NCBI GenBank assembly: GCA_019671135.1
Contig: JAHRHY010000037.1
Location: forward strand, 1 to 58,816
Origin: Linnemannia hyalina
Lineage: Eukaryota; Mortierellomycota; Mortierellomycetes; Mortierellales; Mortierellaceae
Reading direction: 5' to 3'
DNA length: 58,816 nt
This document shows, one piece after another, positions 11,312-20,108 of the stretch. The notes beneath the pieces were generated by a model. That model had not been told where the DNA came from. It ran no database searches and saw only the letters and a program-made list of their open reading frames with translations. Each line of letters starts with the position of its first letter. Position 1 is the stretch's first letter. The position numbers and the translations under genes were made by a program.

Positions 11312-12145
11312 GGCGAGCGTACCATGTACGTGGTTGTGAGTAAATAGATGGCGATACCAATTGGGTATTACTCATATCGGCCAAGCAGTTGCTTCGCCAG
11401 AATCAAAGAAAAAAAAAAGAGGCAAGCGAGGGAATAAAGGGGAGAGGATGTGGTCAAGAAAGAGGAAGGAAAATCAATGAAGGGCCCGTGCAAACATGTG
11501 CACCCTTTTCTCTTTCGAGTCTCTCAGTCATTCTTGTCCTCTCTATCTCGCCCTCTCTCTCTCACACACACACACGCACACACTTCCATCTCCTTTTTCA
11601 TGGAGAGCCGCGAACGAGCGTGTTACGTAAGTGATTGTGAGTAAATAGATGGTGATACCAATTGGGTATTGCTGATATCGGCCAAGCAGTTGCTTCGCCA
11701 GAATCAAAGAAAAAAAAAAGAGGCAAGCGAGGGAATAAAGGAAAGAGGATGTGGTCAAGAAAGTGGAAGGAAAATCAATGAAGGGCCTGTGCAAACATGT
11801 GCACCTGTTGTGGTACGGGTTTATTTTTATTTATCCCTTTTTATTTAACGAAGAAACGCTCAACCGATCACGCCACACAGCCGATACTGCTTATTATCTG
11901 CTTTGTGGTGCAAAATAAAGAAAACACACTCTTTCTTCTCGTTAATTCTACCCCCATACTTCTCACACCCTTTTCTCTTTCGAGTCCCTCAGTCATTCAT
12001 GTCCTCTCTGTCTCGCCCTCTCTCTCTCACACACACACACGCACACACACACACACACACACACGCACACACTTCCATCTCCTTTTTCATCGAGGGCCGA
12101 GGCCGAGCGTGTTATGCACGTGATTGCGAGCAAACATATGGCGAT
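11312..12145 (-). repeat. Three inward-facing MULE tip repeats (left arm)
   Basis: Inverted copies of the terminal unit end at 11356, 11657 and 12145, each finishing with GGYGATA. The middle copy (11357-11657) is almost identical to bases 1-297. The innermost is the most diverged (CGAGCGTGTTATGCACGTGA). Together with the tips at 1 and 298 they delimit an autonomous MULE of about 11.1-12.1 kb inside the arm. The 8 bp just inside the tips read CCAATTGG twice and CCGGTTGG once. Confidence 0.8.
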
Positions 12146-12468
12146 ACCGGTTGGTATCGCCCATATCGGCCATGCAATTGCTGGACCAGAGTCAAGGAAA
12201 ATAAGGGGCGGAAAGTATGGGGTCTAAGTCAACGAGAAGAAAAGAGTTGTTTTATTGTTTTACACCACTGGAGTGATATTTAACCACGGAGGTGATAGCT
12301 AATCACAGAGGTGGTAAATAATCACGGAGATGATAATTATTATAAACAATCACGGAGGTGGTAGTTGAGCAGCGACCATCTGCCATGTGGTGATGTGGTC
12401 GCTAGCAGTACTTCTTCGTTACATAAAAAGACGGGGTAAAATAGAAATAAAAACCCCGTACCGCAACA
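11806..12468. mobile_element. Fold-back element nested among the inner tips (left arm)
   Basis: The ends form an imperfect inverted repeat of about 55 bp: TGTTGTGGTACGGG at 11806 and TGTTGCGGTACGGG reading back from 12468. Both continue through T-rich DNA to AACGAAGAA. Inside are one diverged MULE tip copy (to 12145) and the GGAGGTGRT minisatellite. No convincing target duplication is visible. It may be a derived MULE end or a separate MITE. Confidence 0.5.
12268..12368 (+). repeat. Degenerate ~15-20 bp minisatellite ATCACGGAGGTGRTA (left arm)
   Basis: Five to six copies of the motif AATCACGGAGGTGRTA follow one another with variable A/T spacers inside the fold-back. A mirrored array lies at about 46449-46549. 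Confidence 0.6.
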
Positions 12469-12771
12469 GGGGAAAGGATTCCACTCAAACATAATTGAAA
12501 GAAAAAAAAATACTCATCAAGGCTCGTACATGCATACATCACATCATACACCCTTTGGTCCCAGGTCTCTTAGTCTGCAAGGTTCGTATTCTGAGTTCTC
12601 ACGAGCTTGCCTTTCGCCCTCTCTCTCACCCGCACTAGCTTTTCATTTGGGGATATTCGTCCTTGGTCGTACACCTTGTTGTTTCTATCAAGATCCAGGC
12701 CTAAGAAAAGTATAAGGTTATGGAGGCCCATTCGCGCCGTTATGCTTTGACCACTTTGTAAAGGAAGAAAA

Positions 12772-12808
<37 letters not shown>

Positions 12809-14235
12809 GACGTAAGCACATGTTTTCGCCCAATTTTCTCTTTTTTTATAACACGAGTTGGAGGAAGTTGTCTATTTGAAATCTTGCATCGTCCCTCCTT
12901 GACTTCCTCTCGTTCTGTCCCTCACCATCTTTTGTTTTTCTGTTGGATTGATGGTGGAGGTGGTTGTTCCTTAACTTAACCACTCATTCCTGCTACCTCA
13001 TCCCTGTTGTTTTTGCTTAATTGTTTTTCTTATGTATAATTGTGTGGGCAAGAAAAGAGCATGCAGGTGATTAGTATCGCTTGCCTTTCTCTGTTTTCTA
13101 TCTTTTCGAAGCACCCGTGTGCACGGATGCAAGTTTACGAAATGAGAGATACAGGGAGCGGAGAGGAAGGGGAGAGAGGGACGACTGTCATCAGAACACG
13201 ACTCATTGTACACAGCTCAACTGTCGAGAATTCTTACACCCTTTTAAAAAGAGGTGCAATCCGAATTGGACTTTTCCACCCTTCTGTTCCATTTTCCTTT
13301 TCTCTGTTGTCGTAATCGGCATTATTCATATTCACTATACCGCCTCACGACACTCAACTGTCCTCTTCCTCTTTATCCCTCCATCCGTCCCCCCATTCCC
13401 TCCACGCACGTTATCCCTTGTCTCCCTTTCTCCTTCACTCTTTTCTTTCTCTTACCGCCCTTCCCCCTTTCCCTCTACCCCCCTCTAGCTGCTCCCCTCT
13501 ACTCCCCTCTAGCTGCTCCCCTCTACTCCCCTTCACCTTCCCTCTGTCCTCCTTTAACCTCCCCTTCTACCATTCATCTCTCACCAATTCTTATTCTCTT
13601 CTACCTTTAGATGCACAATCAGGTCCTTGGCACCTCTCCCTGTAGTCACCTCCTCTTTGAGTGCAGAATTACACGGACGGCAAGGCATAAGATACTTCGA
13701 AGAATAAACTATATTTTGCTAATTTTATTTGCCCTGTATGACATATTTGACAAAGAAACAAACGAGCAAACAAGGACTGTATAGGATCCTGAGCTTGGTG
13801 GAACAGTTGATTTGGCCTTGTTTCCTTGTGTTTGAATATAAAGAGAGAATGAAGAAAGAGACGAGATCTGAAAAGAAGACAAAGCGAATGACGGTTCATG
13901 TGCAGAAGAGGCCTGGAAGATGAGGCTAATTTGTGTCTCGACTCTGGCCAGGTTCAAGTATGAACGGGTGTAAAAATGAGTGTAAAAAAGTATGTAAAAG
14001 TCAGGTCAAGATGGCTAGCATCCTCAAGACAAAAACAATTTCACCAGTAAAATGGACACTCAAGGCGTCAAACACCTTTTGTTGCTTTCTGTCAAATCAA
14101 AGAAGCAAAAAAAAATGGACAGTTCGCAGATAAGAGTCGCCTAGTCAAATGACGCTTAAGGCATCCAGCAGCGCTGGTCAAGCCAGGATTAGACCAATTG
14201 TCGGCAAATAGAAACCTCCTCTATTCTGCTGTAAT
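12469..14235. other. Inner non-coding part of the left arm
   Basis: No credible gene. There is a poly-A run of about 34 bases at 12770-12804. Pyrimidine-rich DNA at 13260-13660 resembles the subterminal region at 560-950. A duplicated ~22 bp CTCCCCTCTA-type repeat lies at 13480-13530. At 13950-13965 there is a short inverted repeat (GTTCAAGTATGAAC). TGTAAA occurs at exactly 12-bp spacing at 13969, 13981 and 13993. Confidence 0.45.
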
Positions 14236-14550
14236 CCTTACTCAGTTGTAAAGGAGGCAGAATCGGGCTTTGTTTACAATGGGGTAAGAAAAGGCGATTC
14301 TGTATGTTCCTACATGTATGTAAAAAATGGATTTGGGGCTAATTGATACACCATTGTAAACATTCCAAAAAAACCAGAGCCTTACTGGGTTGTACGACCT
14401 TCATTTTATGAAATGCTTACCTATGTGTGTTTATTCACTCGTCGAGTGCGCCTTACACTAATGTAAAAGACCCCTTTCATCGAATCTTTACTCATTGTAC
14501 ACGTTCATTCATACACCCTTGTAAACATTTAATTTACAAGGGTTGTAAGC
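14236..14550. repeat. 36-bp-period array of palindromic TTAC-N6-GTAA sites (left arm)
   Basis: Ten sites of the form (T)TAC-N5-7-GTA(A) begin at about 14238, 14274, 14310, 14346, 14382, 14417, 14453, 14488, 14511 and 14534. The first eight are spaced 35-36 bp and the last three 23 bp. The half-sites are conserved while the centres and spacers differ, which is what an array of protein-binding sites looks like. It directly abuts the inner end of the arm. The mirror copy is at about 44266-44580. Confidence 0.75.
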
Positions 14551-14562
14551 ATTTCCGCGTTG

Positions 14563-15555
14563 ATCTTGGACTTGCTCTTTTGCCACTCTAGTTACACTTT
14601 TAAGGGGTAGTCAAAGAGCCAAGGTGACGAAGAGGTGGTCCTGTGTTTATGCATTTATGCTCTGCACCTTCACCAATCTCTGCTTACCAACTACTTATGC
14701 GCCCTCACCACTATAGGCTCATGCACGACCAGTCTTGGTCAAGCACCTTTACCATTTCGAACTTGTGGCAGCCAAGCATTCATAGTGACGTTTCTTTTCG
14801 ATCCTTCTATAACGCTTCTTCAACGCAGCTTGAAAATTTTTACGCTAGTCACGCACAATCGAATTGATAAGACAAGAGAGGGATCTTTGTTAACAGCCCA
14901 GACACCTCCATTTATGTCGGTGTCTGGTCATATGACTAAATTACTGTCTCTAGCCTAATTACATTAGCTGACACCCCCGAGACAGGCAAATATGCGACAC
15001 AGCTTTGTTTTTTTATTTTCTTTAAGGGGCCGTTATGAAAAGACACCAGAACCTGGACCGCGCATGGCTTGCACCAACTATTTTGTCGTAAGTTTTTATT
15101 TTATTCCTTTGTTGCCCGCTTCAAGCCTTTAGTAGGGGTTCTTCCCGTCATTGCAAGACGCTCAGGGGCTCCAAGTGTTGGAAATGACTGGACATCCAAC
15201 GGACTTTCTCTGACGTCCCGAGTCTTGGCGTTGGCGGTCATGATCAACGTGCGCACTTGGAAAAGGATATAGAATGTCTCCTCATGAAGGTCAAGTTGAC
15301 CCAACTGAGATGGCAAGGTGATGGTGCTCAACTTGGAGTGAATAATCACGTTGTTAACCTTGGCTCCGATGTAGAATGTTATAGCTCCGCCGATGGCTTG
15401 AAAGGATATCACTGGAGGAGGACTGACAAGCTTCCGATCCAACTGGTCAAGAGAGTCTTTCGTGAAAATTGCAATCCTGAGACGGTCGGTATTGCTGTCT
15501 TCGATCCGCGGATTCTTGGTCACGACCGCTACTGTCTCCTATCCTACACGCGTTT
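14563..15555. other. Unique DNA between the left arm and the CRN-type gene
   Basis: No certain gene. A minus-strand frame of 140 codons at 15101-15523 reads plausibly but lacks recognisable motifs and overlaps the likely upstream part of the CRN gene on the other strand. A 47-bp stretch at 14762-14808 is a diverged copy of the repeat at 18649-18705. Confidence 0.4.
14762..14808 (+). repeat. Diverged copy of the CTTGTGGCAGCCAAGC repeat
   Basis: Shares CTTGTGGCAGCCAAGC, then TTCATAG, GACGTT and GATCCTTC with 18649-18705, in the same orientation. These two copies flank the CRN locus. Confidence 0.6.
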
Positions 15556-17206
15556 CGAGACATCGGCCAGCAGCAGCTTACGTTGGTCACCTGTGGTACT
15601 GGCTTGTCAATCAATACCCTTTTCTGGGTTCAGAGTTCTGGCTCAGAGCTGAAGGATAGCTCGACCCACTTTGAGGTAAGCAAGTCAGCGTGGTTAACAC
15701 TGTCTATGTTTTTATTGCTATTTCTGTTCATTGTTTGTCACTGTTACAATTCCTAACATTATTTCCCCTATTTCTCTTTTGTCCACCTGATAAAATAGTA
15801 CGTGGAGTTCCCCGGGTTTACCGATCTCGAATCGATCAAGGCGTACGTTTCTCGAGTGCGGAGCTGCCTGCTGGATGACGAATCAAGGCGGGTCTTTGAC
15901 GAGCATCTTCCGCAGGAGGCACTCGACATGCTGTTCGATAAGTTTGTGGGCCGCTTTAGACCTGCAATCGTTGCCGTCGTATGTATTCGTTTGTACTAAT
16001 TGAGATGAAGACGAAGAAAGGGCCCACAAAATGACCATGTGCTTACCCCATATTTTTTTTTCCTTTGATCTCTAGGAGAAAGTCGTGGAGCACAGCGAGC
16101 ATGGCTCATGGAAGGCACTCATCCAGGACACGGAAGACAAGCTCGTTGCATGGGAGCACAGGACCATCAAAGGCAATCTCTGCCGCGAGCTCAACCGTCT
16201 TGACCAAAAGCACAAAGACACGCGCCATGACAAGTCTGAGAAGACTGTCCTCGACATTCTCGGCTTCTACTTTTATAACCGCTGCTTTCGGGGCGAACAC
16301 ACGCTCGAGGTCGACAGCGTCAATGCATCCTTGGTAGAACGCGCCTTTGGTCGGATCAAGATCGTCAACCATAACGCTGTCACCGTCGTCGACGAGCCCT
16401 TCGTTTTCAAGGCAGTGGAGAACTACTTCACTGCGACGGACCCAGGTTTTCAAACGGCTCTCAGAGAGTTGATGGATCGGACAGATGCAGCCGCTCAGGG
16501 AAACCTCTTCGAGCGGTACATGATGACCGTTTTCAGCAGGACATTCAAGTCGCGACGTCTCTCTGATTGGCCGCATCAGCCCCCGATCTTGGAGATGTGC
16601 CCTGATCTTGTCGGTGAGGTGGAGATTGTTGGCTGGAGAGAACCTGCACTCCTGCAAGGAACGACCCATGCGATGATGTCGATGGAGGAATTTATGGACG
16701 CACATGTCAACCACCATTCAACTCGCAACAACACGCCTGTCGCTCCTTTCTTCTTCCCCAACAACATGCCGTCTGGACCAGACATGGTGTTCTTCATCCG
16801 AATCGACGGTCGCAGGACGGTACCTGTTTTCGTCCAAATGAAGCTGCATCAGAGTTCAGCCAAACTCTACAATAAGCTCTGGCAAAAGGCACTGGCCACG
16901 GTTTCGGCGTCTCGCATTCAAGACCATGCCAAGGATTTCCAGAAGTTCTGCCCTGACAACATCTACATCAGCATGGTCGTTGCTTACCCCATGGTATGTG
17001 GTGCCAGGTTGCCAGCAGCCGTCGAAGTTCCCGAGAAGGATGCGCGTGGCGTGCAGCAGGTCGTGATACGTGTCAGCGACACCAACTTTAGCCACATCTT
17101 CCCCAAGGAGCATGTAGAGTTCATTGACAGGCTCAAGAATGCGCGAAAGCGCTCTGCTGACGACGATGACAGCAGCGATGAGGACTTCAAAAAGCAGAGG
17201 AGCTAA
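15556..17206 (+). CDS. Crinkler (CRN)-type protein, 5' end missing: ATPase remnant plus REase-like domain
   Basis: Three exons can be followed: an open stretch ending at 15675, then 15799-15978 and 16076-17206, with GT-AG introns and matching frames. The first readable part has CGTGLSINTLFWVQ, then YVEFPGFTD and FRPAIVAVEKVVE, which I associate with the ATPase module of fungal CRN proteins. The 377-codon last exon contains a restriction-endonuclease-like core (an Asp in SGPDMVFF, then VFVQMKL as a QxK variant of ExK), a conserved CPDNIYISMVVAYP block, and a C-terminal acidic/basic tail (RKRSADDDD). No start codon or Walker A motif is found upstream in frame, so the 5' part is lost or frameshifted. 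CRN proteins are known as nuclear effector or conflict proteins. The activity of this one is unproven. Confidence 0.65.
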
Positions 17207-17342
17207 TCTCACTGCATCTTCCTCTGCCTCCTTGACACAAATAAAAATGCACTTTTACAGTATATTCTTATTGACTTGATACCGAGTTGATTTTATCTTC
17301 TCTTCAAGCAGCTTGTTTTGTTTCCACCTCTTGCTCATGAAC

Positions 17343-17657
17343 CTCTCTGCAAGCAAGATTGAGAAGCACGTGGTGAATTTTCGAGACTACTGCCCAGACA
17401 AGGTCTAAATCAACATGATCGTCGCGTACCCTACCAAGTGGACTTCCAAGTTACCAGCGCTTTCAGATCTTCCAAAGGACATCAGTGGTGTGCAACAGGT
17501 CGTGATCGATGTTGGCAATGATAATTTCGGCGACATCCTCCCCAAGGAGCATGCACAGTTCATTGATAGACTCAAGAATGCTGGAAAGCGCTCTGCTGGT
17601 GACGAGGATGGCAGTGATGGAGAGAATCGTTCTAAAACGCCGAGAATTAAGAGCTGA
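17343..17657 (+). pseudogene. Duplicated C-terminal fragment of the CRN-type gene
   Basis: This fragment repeats the end of the preceding gene: SASKIEKH...DYCPDK, then IVAYP, GVQQVVIDV, LPKEHAQFIDRLKNA and KRSAGDEDG, each with a close counterpart upstream. There is an in-frame TAA at 17406 and no start or upstream exons. It lies about 140 bp beyond the parent gene's stop in the same orientation, so it is a decayed tandem duplicate. Confidence 0.75.
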
Positions 17658-17876
17658 CAGCAAAATATATATTGGGGGTTTTTTGTTTACTTGGCTCTGT
17701 TGGAGTGCTACAGAATAATAGAAAGACAAAAATACTAACGGAAACGGAAGGGAGAAAATGCGGCATAGAAATAGGCGCCATAGTGTGGCTGATTGTGGCT
17801 GATTGTGAACATCTCATTTTTCCTTGTATGTGCACTCATGTTGCTAGTAAAGTGCAGTCGTGGTCTCATTTATTTG

Positions 17877-18412
17877 TTTTTCTGTGAGAGTCGAAAGGAG
17901 GAGGCGTACAAGGGTATTTGGTGAGGAGTATGTCGTGTGTGGAAGACCAGAGTGAGTATGGGAGAATGAGGAGTGGATGGTTGAGTTGATGGTGTTGTAT
18001 GTTGATGGTGTTGTATGTTGATGGTGTCTTCTGTTGATTGTGTTGCGTGTTTTGTACCATAGTTTTGAAGCTGGAAGTAGGAAAGAAAGAAGAGAAGAAG
18101 CGAGAATTGGGTATTGAAGAGGTTCTTGACAAGAATTTTAACTTTGGAAACATTTGCAAGGCGTTTGCACGTATTTTTTTAAACCAAAAATTAAGATTTC
18201 AAAACGCTCTAAAAACTAACTAACGCATGCACGCCACTTTTTTTCACCTGTAACCATTTTTTCCCTCAACAAATTAGGTTTGAAAAACATCCGAGGGGTG
18301 CCTTTTTTTCGGTGAGAGTCGAAAAAAGGGGCGTACGGGCGTACTTGGAGCGGGGTACATCATGTGTGGAAGATCAAAGTGAGTAAGGAGTAGATGGGTG
18401 AGTTGATGGTGT
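17877..18412 (+). repeat. Diverged direct repeat downstream of the CRN locus
   Basis: Segments at about 17877-17995 and 18307-18412 share the order GTGAGAGTCGAAA, GGCGTAC, GTGTGGAAGA, GAGTTGATGGTGTTG. The stretch between them (17996-18306) contains two tandem GATGGTGTTGTATGTT units and A/T-rich DNA. No gene is seen in 17658-18828. Confidence 0.55.
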
Positions 18413-18570
18413 TGTGTGGCCATATTGTGTGTTGGTGGTGAGGTAGTGTGTGGTGAAATTGTGTGTTGGTATTGAGATGGTGTGTGTGGGTTGTTGTGTT
18501 TTATGTGTTAGGGTATGTTGTTGTGTGTTGTTGTTTGTGGTGGTGTGTTGTTGTGTGTGGTGGTGTGGAA
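18405..18570 (+). repeat. GT-rich low-complexity tract
   Basis: The + strand is almost entirely G and T (repeated GTGTGTTG and TGGTGTG), with no coding appearance. Confidence 0.7.
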
Positions 18571-18648
18571 GAAAATTTAATCGTATATGCAGTGGATTAG
18601 AGTTTGAAAAAGGTGACAGTAAATCTCTATAAGGGATATAATAACTGG

Positions 18649-18705
18649 CTTGTGGCAGCCAAGCGTTCATAGCGACGTTGCTTTTTGATCCTTCGATGTC
18701 GGCTC
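18649..18705 (+). repeat. 57-bp repeat, copy 2
   Basis: Starts CTTGTGGCAGCCAAGCG and ends GATGTCGGCTC. A matching 57-bp copy lies in inverted orientation at 31480-31536, and a diverged one at 14762. It may be the end of an unrecognised repeat family. Confidence 0.65.
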
Positions 18706-18828
18706 TTTCTCTCCTTCTTGCAGGAGAATTGGAGGTCGCGTCGTTGATGCTTTGTTGACTAGTTGAAATTGAAATCGTCTTTAAGGGGTATCCTAAATGC
18801 TTTATTGCCAGTATCACTGCTGCCTTAT

Positions 18829-18927
18829 TGCAACAGTTGAACCTCCGATCAGAGTAGCTTTAGATAAATAGACACACACTACCATAATACATCCACATCT
18901 CTTACTTCCACTCCTCCTAAAGTTGCA
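18829..18927 (+). repeat. 5' LTR of retroelement 1
   Basis: 99 bp, begins TGCAACAGTTGAACC and ends CTAAAGTTGCA, matching 23967-24065. The preceding 5 bp CTTAT are repeated after the 3' LTR. Confidence 0.95.
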
Positions 18928-20108
18928 TGGTAGCAAAGGTTCACGAATCCACTGACCAGACCCCAGACCCCCCAGTACAAACCCCAGACCCCTCCAGTTC
19001 CCCTGACACCTCACCCAGCACCTCTTCCATCCCCTCGCCCTGTCTTCCCCCTATCGACACGTATTTTATCACAGATTTTTTATCGGAACTCACCATCATG
19101 AACAACGACAACCAATCCCTTCCCACCATCATTGAACTCGACACCACCTCCAAACCCGCCAAGTATGACGGCACTCGCGATGGCTTCAAATGCCTTGCGT
19201 GGCTAAAGGAGGTGCAACGCTACTTCACCATGAAGAACGTACCTGACAGAAAACGCACCATTCATGCCGTCAACCTCCTTAACCAAACCTCTCTCCTCTG
19301 GTGGGAATCCCTTAACATCGACGACACCTGCGAGTACCTCACCTTCACAACCTTGTTCAAGAAGGCATATATGCCTGACGGCTTCCTTGAACACGTCCGC
19401 GGCCTCCTCCTCAATGCCAAGCTCACCACCAACCTCGCCGAGTACCTTACCCGCATCCGCCTCTACATGAACATTTTACTTGCGGAGGATCCCACCGGCC
19501 GCGTCTTCCTTGAATCCACCGTCAGAGTTGTTTTTCTCCAAGGCTGCCCCGACGACCTGAGGCAATTACTTCAGACTGATCAGGTATCTAACCCCAACAA
19601 CACTTTTTTCGACATGTGCTCCAAGGCTGAAGGATTTGACACCATCTATGCTTTCGGACCCAGAGGCGCCACCAAGGGTATGTTCGCCAAGGCTATGAAT
19701 AACATCCGCTCACAAACCCCGACCTCCAACTCAGCCCCAACCTCCGCCCCCGCCTTCGACCCAATGGCGATGGAGATTGATAACATCAGTGTCGACCCCA
19801 CCACCCGCGCACTCATGTCCTCGGTCCAGTCCCTCACTATCGCTGTCAACGCTATGGCATCTCAGTTCAACAACCAGCAACAGCAACAAAACCGCCCGCG
19901 CCTTGCCCGCCTCACCGATGAAGAAAGACTATACTTGGAGAACAACAACGGCTGTTTCAAGTGCCGCCGACCCAATGCCGGACATTACTCCTGGGACTGT
20001 GGGAAAAACCGCAATACGCCCCGACCTCCCAGGTCCCAGGCCGTCAACAACATTGCTTACGTGGGCAACCCCCCAACAGACCAGTCGGGAAATGCCCCCA
20101 GCAACTAG
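18927..20108 (+). CDS. gag: Gag protein of retroelement 1
   Basis: 393 residues from an ATG that straddles the LTR/primer-site border; an alternative in-frame ATG lies at 19098. The N-terminus is Pro/Ser/Thr-rich. The middle (about residues 75-240) is the capsid-like region (AWLKEVQRYF, LWWESL, EYLTRIRLYMNILL). A zinc knuckle of the variant form C-x2-C-x6-H-x4-C (CFKCRRPNAGHYSWDC) lies near residues 345-360. The frame overlaps pol by about 150 bp, with pol in the -1 frame. Gag packages the RNA in virus-like particles. Confidence 0.93.
   Translation: MVAKVHESTDQTPDPPVQTPDPSSSPDTSPSTSSIPSPCLPPIDTYFITDFLSELTIMNNDNQSLPTIIELDTTSKPAKYDGTRDGFKCLAWLKEVQRYFTMKNVPDRKRTIHAVNLLNQTSLLWWESLNIDDTCEYLTFTTLFKKAYMPDGFLEHVRGLLLNAKLTTNLAEYLTRIRLYMNILLAEDPTGRVFLESTVRVVFLQGCPDDLRQLLQTDQVSNPNNTFFDMCSKAEGFDTIYAFGPRGATKGMFAKAMNNIRSQTPTSNSAPTSAPAFDPMAMEIDNISVDPTTRALMSSVQSLTIAVNAMASQFNNQQQQQNRPRLARLTDEERLYLENNNGCFKCRRPNAGHYSWDCGKNRNTPRPPRSQAVNNIAYVGNPPTDQSGNAPSN
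18928..18939 (+). promoter_or_regulatory. Primer-binding site of retroelement 1
   Basis: TGGTAGCAAAGG directly follows the LTR. TGGTAGC is the usual start of an initiator-Met tRNA primer site in Ty3-type elements. The last LTR base plus the first two of this site form an ATG that opens the gag frame. Confidence 0.7.

Larger units (their letters stand above)
1..14562 (+). repeat. Left 14.56 kb terminal inverted repeat arm
   Basis: This segment equals the reverse complement of 44254-58816 apart from scattered single-base indels and a few substitutions. The differences I could find cluster at 2.8-5.5 kb. The match ends at ...CCGCGTTG (14562). After one mismatch and six more matching bases the two sides diverge completely. 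The arm holds three genes, five tip repeats, a fold-back, a minisatellite and a 36-bp-period palindrome array. Confidence 0.93.

Noticed and set aside
12770..12804. Poly-A run as the tail of a LINE or processed pseudogene
   Set aside because: No reverse-transcriptase or gene-like sequence lies upstream and no target duplication is evident; treated as a simple repeat.
15101..15523. 140-codon minus-strand frame next to the CRN gene
   Set aside because: It reads smoothly but has no recognisable motif and overlaps the expected upstream CRN coding region on the other strand; the evidence is too weak.
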